DNA from: Prunella strophiata
Taxonomy: Eukaryota > Chordata > Aves > Passeriformes > Prunellidae
Length of the DNA: 64,000 nt
Direction of reading: 5' to 3'
Assembly (NCBI GenBank): GCA_036583965.1
Contig: JAZBQD010000015.1
Location: forward strand, 64,448,330 to 64,512,329
This document shows positions 24,501 to 36,262 of the stretch, in pieces. The first letter of the stretch is position 1. Each line of letters opens with the position of its first letter. The notes below the pieces were generated by a model. The model did not search any database and was not told where the DNA came from. It saw nothing but the letters and a program-made list of their open reading frames with translations. Position numbers and translations under genes: made by a program.

Positions 24501-27500
24501 GGGAGAGCTCTGAGGCTTGAATTACACCCTCTGTCCTGAGAGCCAGGCTTAAGTGTCCTGCAGGAAGCTGACCTGGACTACCCCATGGGCACTGTACAGG
24601 AGGATGTCTCGCAAGGCAACCATATGCTGAAGCTGATGTAGTGGTTTGTGAGGCAGGCTTCTCACCAAGGAGAGTGGCAGATATCTTGACTGGTGTTTAA
24701 CAGTAGCCAGATTTTAACTTATTAACCTTGCAGAACACTCATGAAGTCATGTTATGCTTTATTTGATGTGGTGGAATTAGCTTTTAACTAACACTGATGA
24801 TGCCAACTGTATGTGCCAGTCTACTTTTTGACCACTGTTTAAAATATTCCACACTGTTCTTTTCCCATCCTAACTCACTCATCCTTGCTCCTGTATATGA
24901 TTATAAAAAGCATTTCCTTCATCTTCTATTCATCTTTTAACTTACAACAGCCAAATATACTTACAAGGATCTGGGTCTTTCAGCACTGAAAAGGGGGGAA
25001 AAAGTGATTATTATTTACTGCTCTTCTGATATCAGAATTAAACTGTGCCTTGCCAGGCTTGCTTAGCTGGCACTAGGAAGATTAATACACCCACATTTGG
25101 CTTACTCAAGTTACAGACTGTTTACGCTAACAATTTGGAGAAAATGACACCAGTGGTCTCCAAGAAGTGAAGTGCCAACACAACAGATTTTAAAATCTGC
25201 AAGAAATAAAAAAATGGGCCTCAGTAAGAAATGAAAGCCTTGCATGCTGGATTAATAAAGAGGAAACTGTTCACGGTATATAAAATACAATGTGTGTCCA
25301 GGACCTGCTTGCTAATCCAAAGCTGTACCTGGAGCTAAAAAGTTTGGCTTTTCCCAATGCTAAATATCTAGGAAAGCCAGGCACACCAGTGTATTAACAT
25401 GTTCCTTAAAATGGCATTTCCTTGCATATATAAAGGGTTTTTTTCCAATCAAATCTGCATTTAAATCCACATACTACAAATGCTTCTGCACATATTTAAT
25501 TCACCTTGTATAAAGTAGTTCTTGCAAGATGATGGCCTGGAAGTATATGTTTTTTACCCTTTTAGTCCTGACCTTGCATGAAAGAAGAATGGGATTTTCA
25601 AGTGTGCTTAAGAAAGTGAGGTATGCAGTTCTCTTTGTTTCTCATATTGGAGGCCTAATCCTTAAAGATATCTTAAAAATGCTGACCAGAATATTTTGAG
25701 GAGGAAAAGAGTGTCTACAGCTGCAAGCCTGACAACACACACAGTTTTTAGAGAAAGGTAAATGTACTGAAGGAAACATCAAGAGAAAAATGGCTTAACA
25801 GTTGCAACTGCAAGACAGAGTGTACTTGAGCAAACAGCATAATTGTACATGCCAAGTACTCCAGTGCAGAACATTTATTTCTATATCCATGTGGGGAGGG
25901 GAATGTCTAGCAAATGACTCACCCTCACTACCTGACAGTCCTCACACCGTGTTTTCTTCTAAATTACTGTGATTGTCAAATAGTCTATATTACTCGTACA
26001 TGAGAATACGACTTCAATAGGAGAATGTAAAGGACAATTATAGAATTAAAGACCTGCAGTATGTTTTTATCAGAGCTCCAGCAACCCCTTTATCAATAGT
26101 ACCCATATCACCCATGTTTCAACACAATTTTTTTTATTTCTGGCACAATCTTTAGTCCATTGGAGCATTGAAAAGATTTCCACTGAGAACAGCATAGGCA
26201 TGCTCAACTCCTCACCTTCCAAATCAGAGGCTGAGGTGCTTCCTAAAAGAATTTCTAGGTGGGGTTCTTGAAATAATTTTACTCTTTTATAACTCCTAAA
26301 TTCTCTCCTCAAGACCATGAAAACCATAGGAACATGCAATAACATGCTGTAACCCTGTTTCCAAAATTTCTAAAGGAGTCATAGGAATCCATGTTGCCTC
26401 CAAAAGCCACTGAAAATTTTTCAACTCATCCAACCTGCACTGTCAGCAATTACAGCTTGAATGTTCTCAGGTGGAAACTTTCTCACAAAACCCTATGACT
26501 TCCAGCTCTATCATGGTCTCAGTAATTTCTGAAAACTGCCTTCAGTGCCCCACCACTGTGCTGACCCCAGAGCAACAGTGCAGCCCAAACTGGGCATTAA
26601 TGGCCCTGGCAAAGTACTGCTCAGATAGAGCTACCTGGGGAAAGAGCGTGCTTAAAACAGAAAAATGAAAGCAAACAAAAGCAGTTGTCTCAATTATAAT
26701 GGCACAAGCTGTGATGTTAGATGAATACTGATAAGGTGGTATGGGATGCTAAGTATGGTCCCTAAAAATCTGTCTAGTAAATATCAGTAAAACATTATAT
26801 ACAAGAGCTGTCAGAGAAACTCAGCAGGGATATGTTGGCTGGAGTGAAGTCCTTAACCACAGTAAAGCACCCTAGGAGAAAATATTTCCCTGTAGTGCAT
26901 TATCTATGACATGGTAATAGGTCATGACAAATGATCCTTAACAAGAAGCAGATATAAAAGCATAGGTCTCAATCTCTCCCTCATGTGTTGAGGCTTTCAG
27001 GAATTTTATGGAAAGATTATTTCCAATAAACTTTAATTTGAACTTTAAAAAGAGCTGCTCTTACTAATCCTCTTCTTGCTGACCCAGATAACTCACGCTG
27101 TACGAGCGGGTGGATCTTCAGGCATTGACAGTCTGTTACTGCAACTTTACCTGCAGGAAACACAATCAGGAAACTCTATTATCTAAACATATGTGGTGGA
27201 TAGCCAAAGCATGAGGTGTTACTCTTCATGTTAGCACACCTGAGCAGCGAGCAGAGTGCCCAGATGCTCTGACATCCACTGTGCAGCAGAGAGAATGCAA
27301 AGATGACAGAAAATGACCACTGTTTTTGTCTAGCATTATCAAAAAGAAGATACCAAATGTCTTGAATCAGCAATAGGCATGCATACCTCTCTGTTTAAAC
27401 AACACCAAAGTCGAAGAGAAAACACTGAGAGAAAAACACACAGCCCCTCAATTTCAGCAGCATCTTACTGAAACACCAAGTTGGAGAACAGAATGAGGGC

Positions 27501-29902
27501 TGAATACAGAAAGAATACACATCAAGGAGGAGTGCAACATGTTTTGGCAATGACTTAAATACAATCTGTAAGATAAAGTAAAATGAAAGTAAAATAAAAT
27601 CTTTAAGTGTATTTTGATTTGGAAAAATAGGAGCCTAAAGTACTCTTCCCTTGATCTGAGTGCAGATCTTTACATTGAAGTCTCTATCAGTTACCTTCAC
27701 TAGCAAAAATAAAAATTGCTTTATTCCCATAATCGTCTGTTTGGGCTGGGCTACATTGCATGTCAACAAGACTCATTGACTTAGTTACAGCTATAAATTT
27801 TGCTCAGTGTCACTGAGAACATAAATTGAAGATAATTGAAACTATGGATATAACAAACAACCCAATTTATTCCACACAAGTTTAATTTCCTTGGTTGGAA
27901 ACCACAGAAACTGGTTGAGTTTACAGGACTGGGATTTAATACCAATAATATGAGAGCCCAAAATACAGAAATTGAGAGAAAATAAACACAGATGTCTCCC
28001 ATGCCATGTTTTGGGTTTATTTTACAAGTACATGAACTCTGAACTCCAGAGGAACAATCCTATTTATATATGTAAATACTTGAGTGAGAAGGATATTGGC
28101 AAATTTGGATGGAAGTTCTGGGGAAGAGCCTGTATAATTTGCATCTTATGTCCCAAATTAAATTTGCATTTTTTTACCTGGCTTAGATTTATTTGAACTT
28201 TATTATTTCCATTGGGTTTTACCCTTCCTTCTTCAGCTGTTCTTCCTACTTCCTTCCTAAGCAATCTCATAGCTAGCAGGCCTCCCACATCTGCATGGCT
28301 CTTGAAGAACTGCCTTAGTTTTTCTACCACCTTTTCAGTTCACTTATAAGACAGAGACTGTGCTCCCTCTAGAATCAAAGCCTGACTACCAGTTGCTCTG
28401 ACAGCTCTACCTGCAGCGCACATTTGATACCTTTTGGCTTTCAAAAATAAGATATAGTGACAAGATGTTTGAGCAGTGAGGATGATAATGGATCAAAACA
28501 ACTCATGTATTCTTTGTCAGCATAATATGAAAGCAAGATGATATTACCCTACACTGTCACTTTTATGAGTAAGAACCCATTACTCCCACAGACTTCCTTG
28601 CTTGATTATGGGTGCCACATTTTTTGAAAGACAGACAAATTGAAAACAATTTAGAGATAGCAAAGTATCAATAAAGAGTAAAATAAGATTGTACAAGGAA
28701 AAAATCAGAGTTGGGCATGTCTGGTCAGGAAATTAGCTGATCAAAATATAATTTCTACATTAAGCATGTTACAGTCATGGTTGATTAATTTAGAGAAGAA
28801 GATAAGAAACCAAAACTTCAAGCAGAGAGGGAAAATGTTACTTCAATATTAGGGAAAACTTCCCAGTACAAAGCAAATTTGACAAAGAATAAACTTTCAG
28901 GAAAGACTGCATAATAGCTATTATTGCAGAAGCTCAAGGTCAGATGAGAGACCCTCATCAATTTAATATCAGTTGAGGAAAACTGAATCATATCTGCACT
29001 TTAGAAGAATGACCCAAACTCCAGTCTTCTACCAAAAGGTTCTCATCAACAGTCCTCACAACTAACCTATCTTAAGCTTTTGACTTAATATAAGCCACAA
29101 GCTCTGTTTAGCATAGGATTAAGTACTAGGACCTGTAAGGCTTAAGAAATTAGAATATTTTCTCTATAGGCGTGCAAGTACCTGTGACATTCTAATAAGT
29201 AGAAAATTCCTAAACACTTAAAAAGAACATGCAGCAATTAATGGACAGGACCAACAGCAATTTCTGAAGTTGCTTAATGAGGTTTAACTACAGACAGCCT
29301 TGTTGATAGATCACACCTGACCATCCTCTGAGCTTTTATAAAATGCAGATGCCTGAAAAGGCATTATATATGCTGGTGGTACCCTCCTTTACCTTTCCAG
29401 CTCTGTGCATCTGGCATTAAGTTTTGTGTTATTTGGATGAAATTGCTGCTTTGTCTTTCCTTAGCTCACCAGCTGCCTACCTGGATAATATTTGGTTTAC
29501 TGCTGGGATTCTGTCCTCCTTCAGAAGGTAATAATTTTCCTCCCAAATATTTTTTTTCCTTGTTAATTGTTGTCTGACTTCAGTGGACTTACAGGAAAAG
29601 AATACTAGTGTCTTTATACATGACTTCAAGTTTTTTGATTCTGCTTGAACTATGTGATCCATGCTGTGTTTTGCTGTCACACTTCTGAGTTTCAGATAAA
29701 CTTTCTAAAAGAGGCTTAGAAAGAAATGTGCTCTCATTGAAGTAAAATACCTAGGATAAAAATGTGATGCTACCATTTAAATGTGTGTAAAAACTTTGAA
29801 GCACACAACAGAGGAACTGCTTAATAGCTTTTGCACAAATTATTTACAGGATTTCAGATATCTTTTATAATGTTACCTCTGTGTATTGAAAGCTTGTTTA
29901 CC
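18599..29902. other. AT-rich non-coding DNA, no gene recognised
   Basis: Unique-looking sequence. The longest open frame of the window lies here (ATG at 20644 to a stop at 21187-21189, 181 residues). Its translation shows no domain, repeat or family that I know, and this length is unremarkable in 64 kb. The stretch 19400-19620 is rich in TAATTA-type and AATAATCAAAG-type motifs and could be a conserved non-coding element, but that needs alignment. Confidence 0.45.
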
Positions 29903-29959
29903 AAAAAACGAACCCCAAAAACAAAACAAAAAAAAAAAAAAAAGGGAAAAAAAAAAAAA
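29903..29959 (+). repeat. A-rich low-complexity tract
   Basis: CAAAAAACGAACCCC leads into A-rich sequence with two long A runs separated by GGG. Plain low-complexity sequence. Confidence 0.85.
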
Positions 29960-31326
29960 CTATTGTAAACAAGCTGGGCTATGCTTTAATTTAAACTGGT
30001 GTGAACTTTTAGCTCATTAGCACAAAGTCTTTCTAGCCCTGAGGTTTATCTCTATCTGTCTTTTTGAAAAAGCAGAAGTCTGGCCCATGTCAAGTTAAAG
30101 CGAAAGGCTATATGTATCCTGAATGCTCTATAATGCTGTCCTAGTGTCCTTTCTTGCCATTATGGAAAACAAGTTTCTGTCTGGCTTTTTGCTTTAAATA
30201 GGCTTGAAACCCTGAGTCATACAACAAATGGTGCTTCAGGTCTGTGTAGTAACAGCCAGCTACAGCAGAGTGGAAAATAAATCCTGTAAGGACAGTAAAA
30301 AATCACAAAATGTGAATGCCCCAAAGATGTATAGGCCCCCTTCCACTGAATCCTCTTGACCTTTTGAATGAAGATAGGAAGAGCAGGAGCAAGACAGGTG
30401 ATGCTGAGATTTGTGGTGAAGAAGAGGAATGAATGTAGATTTTCCTAATCAGGTGGCTGTGTAGTTCAGCTGCAGAGATTGTTACAAACAAGCTGTTAAA
30501 AGTTATGCAAAGACTTGACCATTTTGCAAGTTTAACTAGGGGTAAATATTTTTTTGCTTAAGGAAGCATTTTTAGATTGCAAATGAATTGTTTGACTCTT
30601 AGTTGTGGTGTTGTACAGAATGTGCTCAGCCTTGTTGCTCCTCCAGCACTCTTCCTTCCCTTTTGGTGTTCAACCATCTTGTACATAATGCTGTGTCAGA
30701 GTTCAGTGCTGTGGTACAGGACATTTAGTTCTTTGCTGGTAAAATGTGCTGCACACCTGTAGATGTACATTTATAAGTAAGGTAAAAACTTAGTGTTGTA
30801 GCAATTGCATGCAAACACAAGACTCAGACCAACTATTATATTTCCTCTCCAGAGAGAAAAAGATATTTTCTCTTCAAAGCTCTCAGAATTTTTCTGTTGG
30901 TTTTATAGGCGGAGATCTTTTCTTTTCCAATGCACTTTTATGAACTCCAAGGTCAAATCATGCAGGCTGAATTAGATAACAGTGTCTAGAGAGAGGATGA
31001 CTCAGTTTATTTGGGTGGCACAATATGAGCTACTCAAAGTCCCAAGAGTTTCTCTCAGCATGTCAGGGATTTGCAGGTGATATTTCTGCTTGTCTATTTT
31101 CTCTTGCAGATTTTGGTACTGTAAAAAAAAATCTAAATCACATTCACCTGGTTTATTAGGGAATAATTTGTGAGATTTAAGGAGTTGCTTATAATGAGGG
31201 GAGAGGTTTCTGTGTTCTGGAGATTTAGGTTTTCTTTTATTTATTGTTGAATATTTTACGTACATATTTGACATACAACCCAACATTTCAACAGTATCAT
31301 AGCATCTTTTGAGTAGTGTGAGTGTG
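29960..31326. other. AT-rich non-coding DNA, no feature seen
   Basis: No exon, repeat family or RNA gene recognised between the A-rich tract and the candidate LTR. Confidence 0.5.
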
Positions 31327-31910
31327 TGATGGAGACCTTGGAATGGTATCAGAGGTGGTGCCAGGTTGCAGGGGTGGATTGTACCTTGTAGCAAGGCTCC
31401 CTTGGGCTCAGCCTTTTCAGGTGGGAGATGCAGCCCTGGTTGGGTGCACAGCCACAGAGCACCTGTCCCACTCCTCCAGAGAGCCAGGCTGGTGGGACCT
31501 GCTGTGCTGGTGGAGGCTGCCTAGCTGCCAGAGAGCTTGAAAGGATTAGTGCACAAGAAGGCTGGCATGCCTTCTTTGGGAGAGGTGGCACTGCCCTTCA
31601 GAAGGGGACTCAGCAGGAGCCACCTGGGATAATAAGTGTAGGCACACAGCTTGTGGTAACTGGGAGTGGGGCTGGGCCAAGCCTCATCCCCAATGGGCTG
31701 CAGCTGTGCAGGACAGGTGAGCAGCATTGAAGGTAATGAGACATGGAGTGCCCAGGTGCACTGACCAATCACCAAAGGGCACACAGGTGTAAGGTATGTA
31801 AGATGAGAGGTATAAAAGGTTGGACTGAAGAGCAATAAAGAGCAGATGCTCAAAGCATTCTGGAATTGTACAGTGATACTTCATGTATAGTGGCTGTCTC
31901 AACTGCAACA
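31327..31910 (+). mobile_element. Candidate solo LTR (retrovirus-like), family unknown
   Basis: This GC-richer block stands out from its AT-rich surroundings. Near its 3' end it carries CCAAT (31765-31769), TATAAAAGG (31811-31819) and AATAAA (31834-31839) at spacings typical of U3-R of a retroviral LTR. It can be read from TGATGG to GCAACA, with a 4-bp TGTG directly before (31323-31326) and directly after (31911-31914). The 5' flank is a TG-rich run, so that duplication is weak evidence. It shares no obvious sequence with the LTR at 1.6 kb. The alternative is a host promoter-like sequence with chance motifs. No internal retroviral region adjoins it. Confidence 0.5.
31765..31840 (+). promoter_or_regulatory. 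CCAAT, TATA and AATAAA cluster of the candidate LTR
   Basis: GACCAATCACC, GGTATAAAAGG and GCAATAAAG occur in order over 76 bp. The very short distance from TATA to polyadenylation signal is typical of compact LTRs and unlike a normal host promoter. Confidence 0.55.
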
Positions 31911-34656
31911 TGTGCTTTGGCGTATGCTCTGATAAATAAGGACATCAACTGTATTTGCTGTAAGGAATGTCTCTTTAAAAAGTTTCTAATCTGCATAAAG
32001 AGTGGCTAAAGTATTTTATTCCCTTTTAGGAGATGGATATGAGATTTTTTATTTTTGTTTTGTTGCTAAATGTAGAGCAGAATTCAGCTGCCTTCTTGCT
32101 TAGGACAACCTACAACTTTTTTTTCAGCTGAACCTAATGTAATTGTAGAAGCCTGCTGACGTTTTTGTTAGGAGACAAGCATCCCAATAAATAATCTGAA
32201 GAGTTGCTCTGCGATAGACTGAGTCACTGTTTTCTGAAATAGGCCAAAGATCATCTAATTTATATGCCTGATCTTCCATCTGGATGTCTCTAAAACCCTT
32301 TAAAACTTAAACTGGAAGAGAAAATATGCCTGATCTTGTCTCAGTTCTGAGTAAAGAGTTTTCATTCCTGGAATTGGTTGTGCCATTAAAAAGAGCATGT
32401 GATATTTTTTTATGATGGGATCAGAAGAGATGAAAGGGGGGGTGGAAAATAGGGCATAAGCTTATTGTCAGGTTTGTTTTTTTTTTTAATAAGAAAATGC
32501 ACATCTGTTGATTTGTATTCACAAGTTATCTAGCCATGAAAAGAGTAGGTGAAAAGAGAAAGCTTGGTAATTTAATAGTTTATTTTCACCAACTTATCAA
32601 TGAGTCTTCAAATCCCCTTTTCCACTGGTGCCCTTTTTCTTGTGCCTGCAGTATGGTTTCCCTTTTGAGTTAGAGTCTCAGCCTGGCTTAAATTTTTTCT
32701 GAGTCATCAGTTACACATCCTCTATCTCATACTTATTGTGGCCCTGTGACTACCTTTGTCTAAAAATGTTTTAGAATTAGATTTTTGTCAAAGGAATAAT
32801 TCATTAAAATTTCTCCAGACCCTTTCCTCAGAAACTTCTTTATCCTTTCCTGTGTTTCCTGCAGGAACTTCTCTGATCTTGATAGGTTTATCATGAGGGG
32901 CTACTAGTCTGGTTGGTTTTCTTTAAGAAAACACAACCTGCAAGTTTCATGAGCTTTGGAAATTTTGTGTTTGAAAAAGACATAAATAGTCTGCTGTGGT
33001 TGTAATATTCAAGTCTCTTTCCACAACAGCCAGTTCACATCTTTCATATCTGACTCCCATAGGGGTTTTCTAAATTTAGATATGTTTTTCTTCCTTTGGA
33101 GTTGAAACCTACAAAATAAAGAAGTGTCCTTTTTCCCATGTTAGTTAACTCTTCTGTGCTTTGTCTTTCTCTCGAAGAATTTACTTTTCCCTTTTATTTC
33201 CCTGCTGCTTGTTTGTTTTTTTAGGAATTCTAATTTGAAACTTTTCATGCACTTTGAAAAAAAAAGTTTTACTCATAAAATTGTGAAAATAAAACTGAAA
33301 CAAAACCATTGCCATGAAATCAGCATGTTGTGCAGCATTAATAACGGCTGTGCTACATTAACAGAATTTATGCAATGATATTTCATTGCTTCCTAGATCT
33401 TCCATGGAAAACTTTAGTCCTTTCCTGGCAAGCAATTTTCACAGTTTTAGGTAATTTTGAGGGTGATTTTCAAGTTACAGAGAAACCTGCACTTTTCTGA
33501 ACTCTTTAGAAGGTAATAAGAGAACTGATTTTTCACTTCCAGAAGAAAGTAAAAAAACCTGATAGGACAGCCATCATCATTTAAAGCTCTTGTCTATCAG
33601 TTTGACTTTATGGCTTTCTGATCTGTGCAATATGGTCAACTTCTCTCTACAGGAAACATGGAGGGATGAAACTTCTATAATTTTGTTCACTCTAACTCCC
33701 AATTAAATGACCATAAAAATATCACATAACACCTGAGAAAGCCAAGTGAGGAACAATATTATAAAATGTGCACAAAATACAATAAAACCCAGGAATTTAA
33801 TGCCTAATGGAAATAAGACCTCTAGCTCTTGTTTTGTCCATTTTCTTACTACAGAAATGAAACAAAATGGATTTACTGGAATGTGTGTTTGTATTTGCAA
33901 TCAAAACCTAGGAACTCATCTCTTAAAAAAAAAGGGGGGGGAAGTGGGGAGAAATCTCTGCTAAATCACTGTTTTAGTGGGTTACCTGTCAGCTCTGTAG
34001 TTCTTCTATACTGCTTTCTTTCCTTGACTTACTGATGAAATGGATGCTCCGTGATGGCTCATTCCTTGTGCTGGCAACGCAAACTTTTTCATGTAACTTA
34101 AACAAGTGCTCTTTCTGTGTTTTAACAAGGGTAACGTTTGCCTCAAGGCTTATAAACCAAATTGACATCACTCTCCCTTGCAAAATGAGTTGTAGTGTTA
34201 AAATTGTTTTACTCATGTGGTTAAAAATGTCATTCTCAAAACTTGAACAGATAAACTGTGATTTAAATAAATTGCAAATACAGAAAACGTAAACTAAATT
34301 AAATGTACTGCCCACTTTACCTTTGAATACAATATTCTTCTGGAAACTAGCTATTTTAAAATCTGGGTTAGGATTATGTTAGATTTTCTTCACTACAATT
34401 GTCCAAGTAATGCCTCTGAATAGAACTGGTATCCAATTATGAAGGAGCCTGTGGCAATTTGCATCATGGAACTCAAAACATTTATAATCTGGAAGAAGGA
34501 AATGAGAAACATATCAGGAGTTTCTTCTTAAATACTGAATTTTGAAGTATATACCATTAGCACTTTCCAAAACTGCAAAGTAGAATAAAAACAGGTTTTA
34601 AACAAACTGATTTATTATGCCAACAATATGTCTGACCTAGTTTTAGAACTTTTTCC

Positions 34657-34675
34657 TTTTTTTTTTTTTTTTTTT
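34657..34675 (+). repeat. Poly-T tract (T19)
   Basis: Nineteen T residues after TTTTCC. It could be the tail of a minus-strand retrocopy, but nothing recognisable follows it. Confidence 0.9.
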
Positions 34676-34983
34676 AATAGTTCTGCACTGTCAGAACACC
34701 AGCACAAGCCAGTAAAATGATTAAAGCATTCTCTCTAAATTTCAGAGGATGATGGAAGTATACTGCAGCTGTGATGGACAGGAATGATTTGTACCAGCTG
34801 AGATAAGCTTGATGTGAAACTGGCAGGCTACACTTTGACTGGTTGAAATAAACCCAAAAAATATCTTTGACAATACTGGTGTGGTCCTGAATAAGAGAAA
34901 AGGATGTTTTTTCACATCTTTGTAAAAAAAAAAAGGAGAATATTTTCTATGAAAACTAGCAAAAAAATGTGGTATCTAAATTT

Positions 34984-35014
34984 AAAAAAAAAAAAAAGAA
35001 AAAAAAAAAGAAAA
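34984..35014 (+). repeat. A-rich tract with single G interruptions
   Basis: About 31 bp of A interrupted by single G residues at 34998 and 35010. Confidence 0.9.
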
Positions 35015-36079
35015 CCCCAGAACTTTGGCATTGAGTCTTTAAAAATTTAGATTCCTTTCCTTCGTGCCAGGCAGACATTTTATACACTGAGAAAAATCTT
35101 TTCTTTCCTGTTATTGGCAGAGCTGCTGCATGGTGTAACACCATCTTTTAATTCCTTTTGGTCCTCTTGGTAAGCTTAGAACTCTTTTTATGAGGGGTCC
35201 AGAATACAGTGAAAACAAAAGTGTGCGCCATACTCTTATGAGAAAATTAAACTGAGAATGAACTAAAACAGATTATTGGTGTTTTTATTGCTTTGTATGT
35301 TTAGTGCAACCTTAAGCAGTTAATACTAGAATACTTCTCCTGAATTTCAGTGGTAGTTTGCATCTGTGTTACATTGCTTTAAAAATTGATTTGGTCAGTT
35401 GCATAAGCAGTTAAGACATGGAATAGCAAAATAAATAATCAGGGATATGTTCCATAGATGGTTTTTTTTCCCCTTGAAGTGAGTTAATTGAAAACAGTGT
35501 ATAGGTATTGACTGGGACACCTGGCCACTATATGTTTTAACAGAACCCATAAAACCAATCATGATTAAGTTGAATAGATCCATATGAAATTTACTAAAGC
35601 TCTGTTAAACTTTAAGCAGTTAAAATCAATAGATAACCTACAGCAAACAGATACAGAGTGGCCCTTGATTGCCAACAGAGTTAAACATCTTTGTAAAGAG
35701 GTGGGGGGTGCTGGTGATGGAATAGAAAGCTTTTGTATGCCAGCAGAATTATCAGTGTCATTGCTGTTCCAGGAGCTCCTCTTAGGAAGAAATGCTTTTG
35801 GGAACTACTGTGATGACCTGGTTTTACAACAAAACCATATACAGAGCTGTGGGCAGCATCTCCATTTTTGGGTTCAACCCCAAATGTTTCATCCTGCCCA
35901 CTACTTGGTGTTCACATGTGTACAGGTCCTCTCACACTGGGGCTGCAGGTCTCTGCTCAGCTCCACCAGGCCTCACTTCTGGGTCTCTAGGATGAACTGT
36001 ATCCCAATGTGAATTTCCACCAGAATTTGAGAAGGTTGTAGCTTGGATTTGAACATAGTAACTAAATATCTATAATTAG

Positions 36080-36262
36080 TGTTTCTGGTTTTGATATTTT
36101 TTTGGTTTTTTTTTTTTTTTTGGTTTTTTAATTATTTGTTTTGTGTGGTTTTTGGTGGTGTTTGGGTTTGTGGTTTTTTTTTTTTTTTTGGTTGTTTTTT
36201 TTTGTTAGTTTTTGTTGGTTTGATATTGTTTTGGCTTTTTTTTTTAATTGTTGTTTTTATTT
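36080..36262 (+). repeat. G/T-rich low-complexity block
   Basis: About 180 bp composed almost only of T with GG and GGG clusters (GTGTGGTTTTTGGTGGTGTT, TGGGTTTGTGG) and two runs of at least 16 T. The phenylalanine/tryptophan-rich open frames across it are artefacts of composition. A comparable block lies at 46216-46319 in the same orientation. Confidence 0.85.

Larger units (their letters stand above)
31915..36079. other. AT-rich non-coding DNA with homopolymer tracts
   Basis: Unique-looking AT-rich sequence. Homopolymers include AAAAAAAAAGGGGGGGG near 33926, T19 at 34657-34675 and an A-rich run at 34984-35014. No exon, RNA gene or named repeat recognised. Confidence 0.45.

Noticed and set aside
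31349..31911. Several overlapping open frames of 72-130 residues on both strands
   Set aside because: They coincide with the GC-richer candidate LTR. Fewer stops are expected there from composition, and none resembles a retroviral or host protein.
35584..36012. 142-residue open frame
   Set aside because: Translation resembles nothing known and runs up to a low-complexity block. No exon signals.
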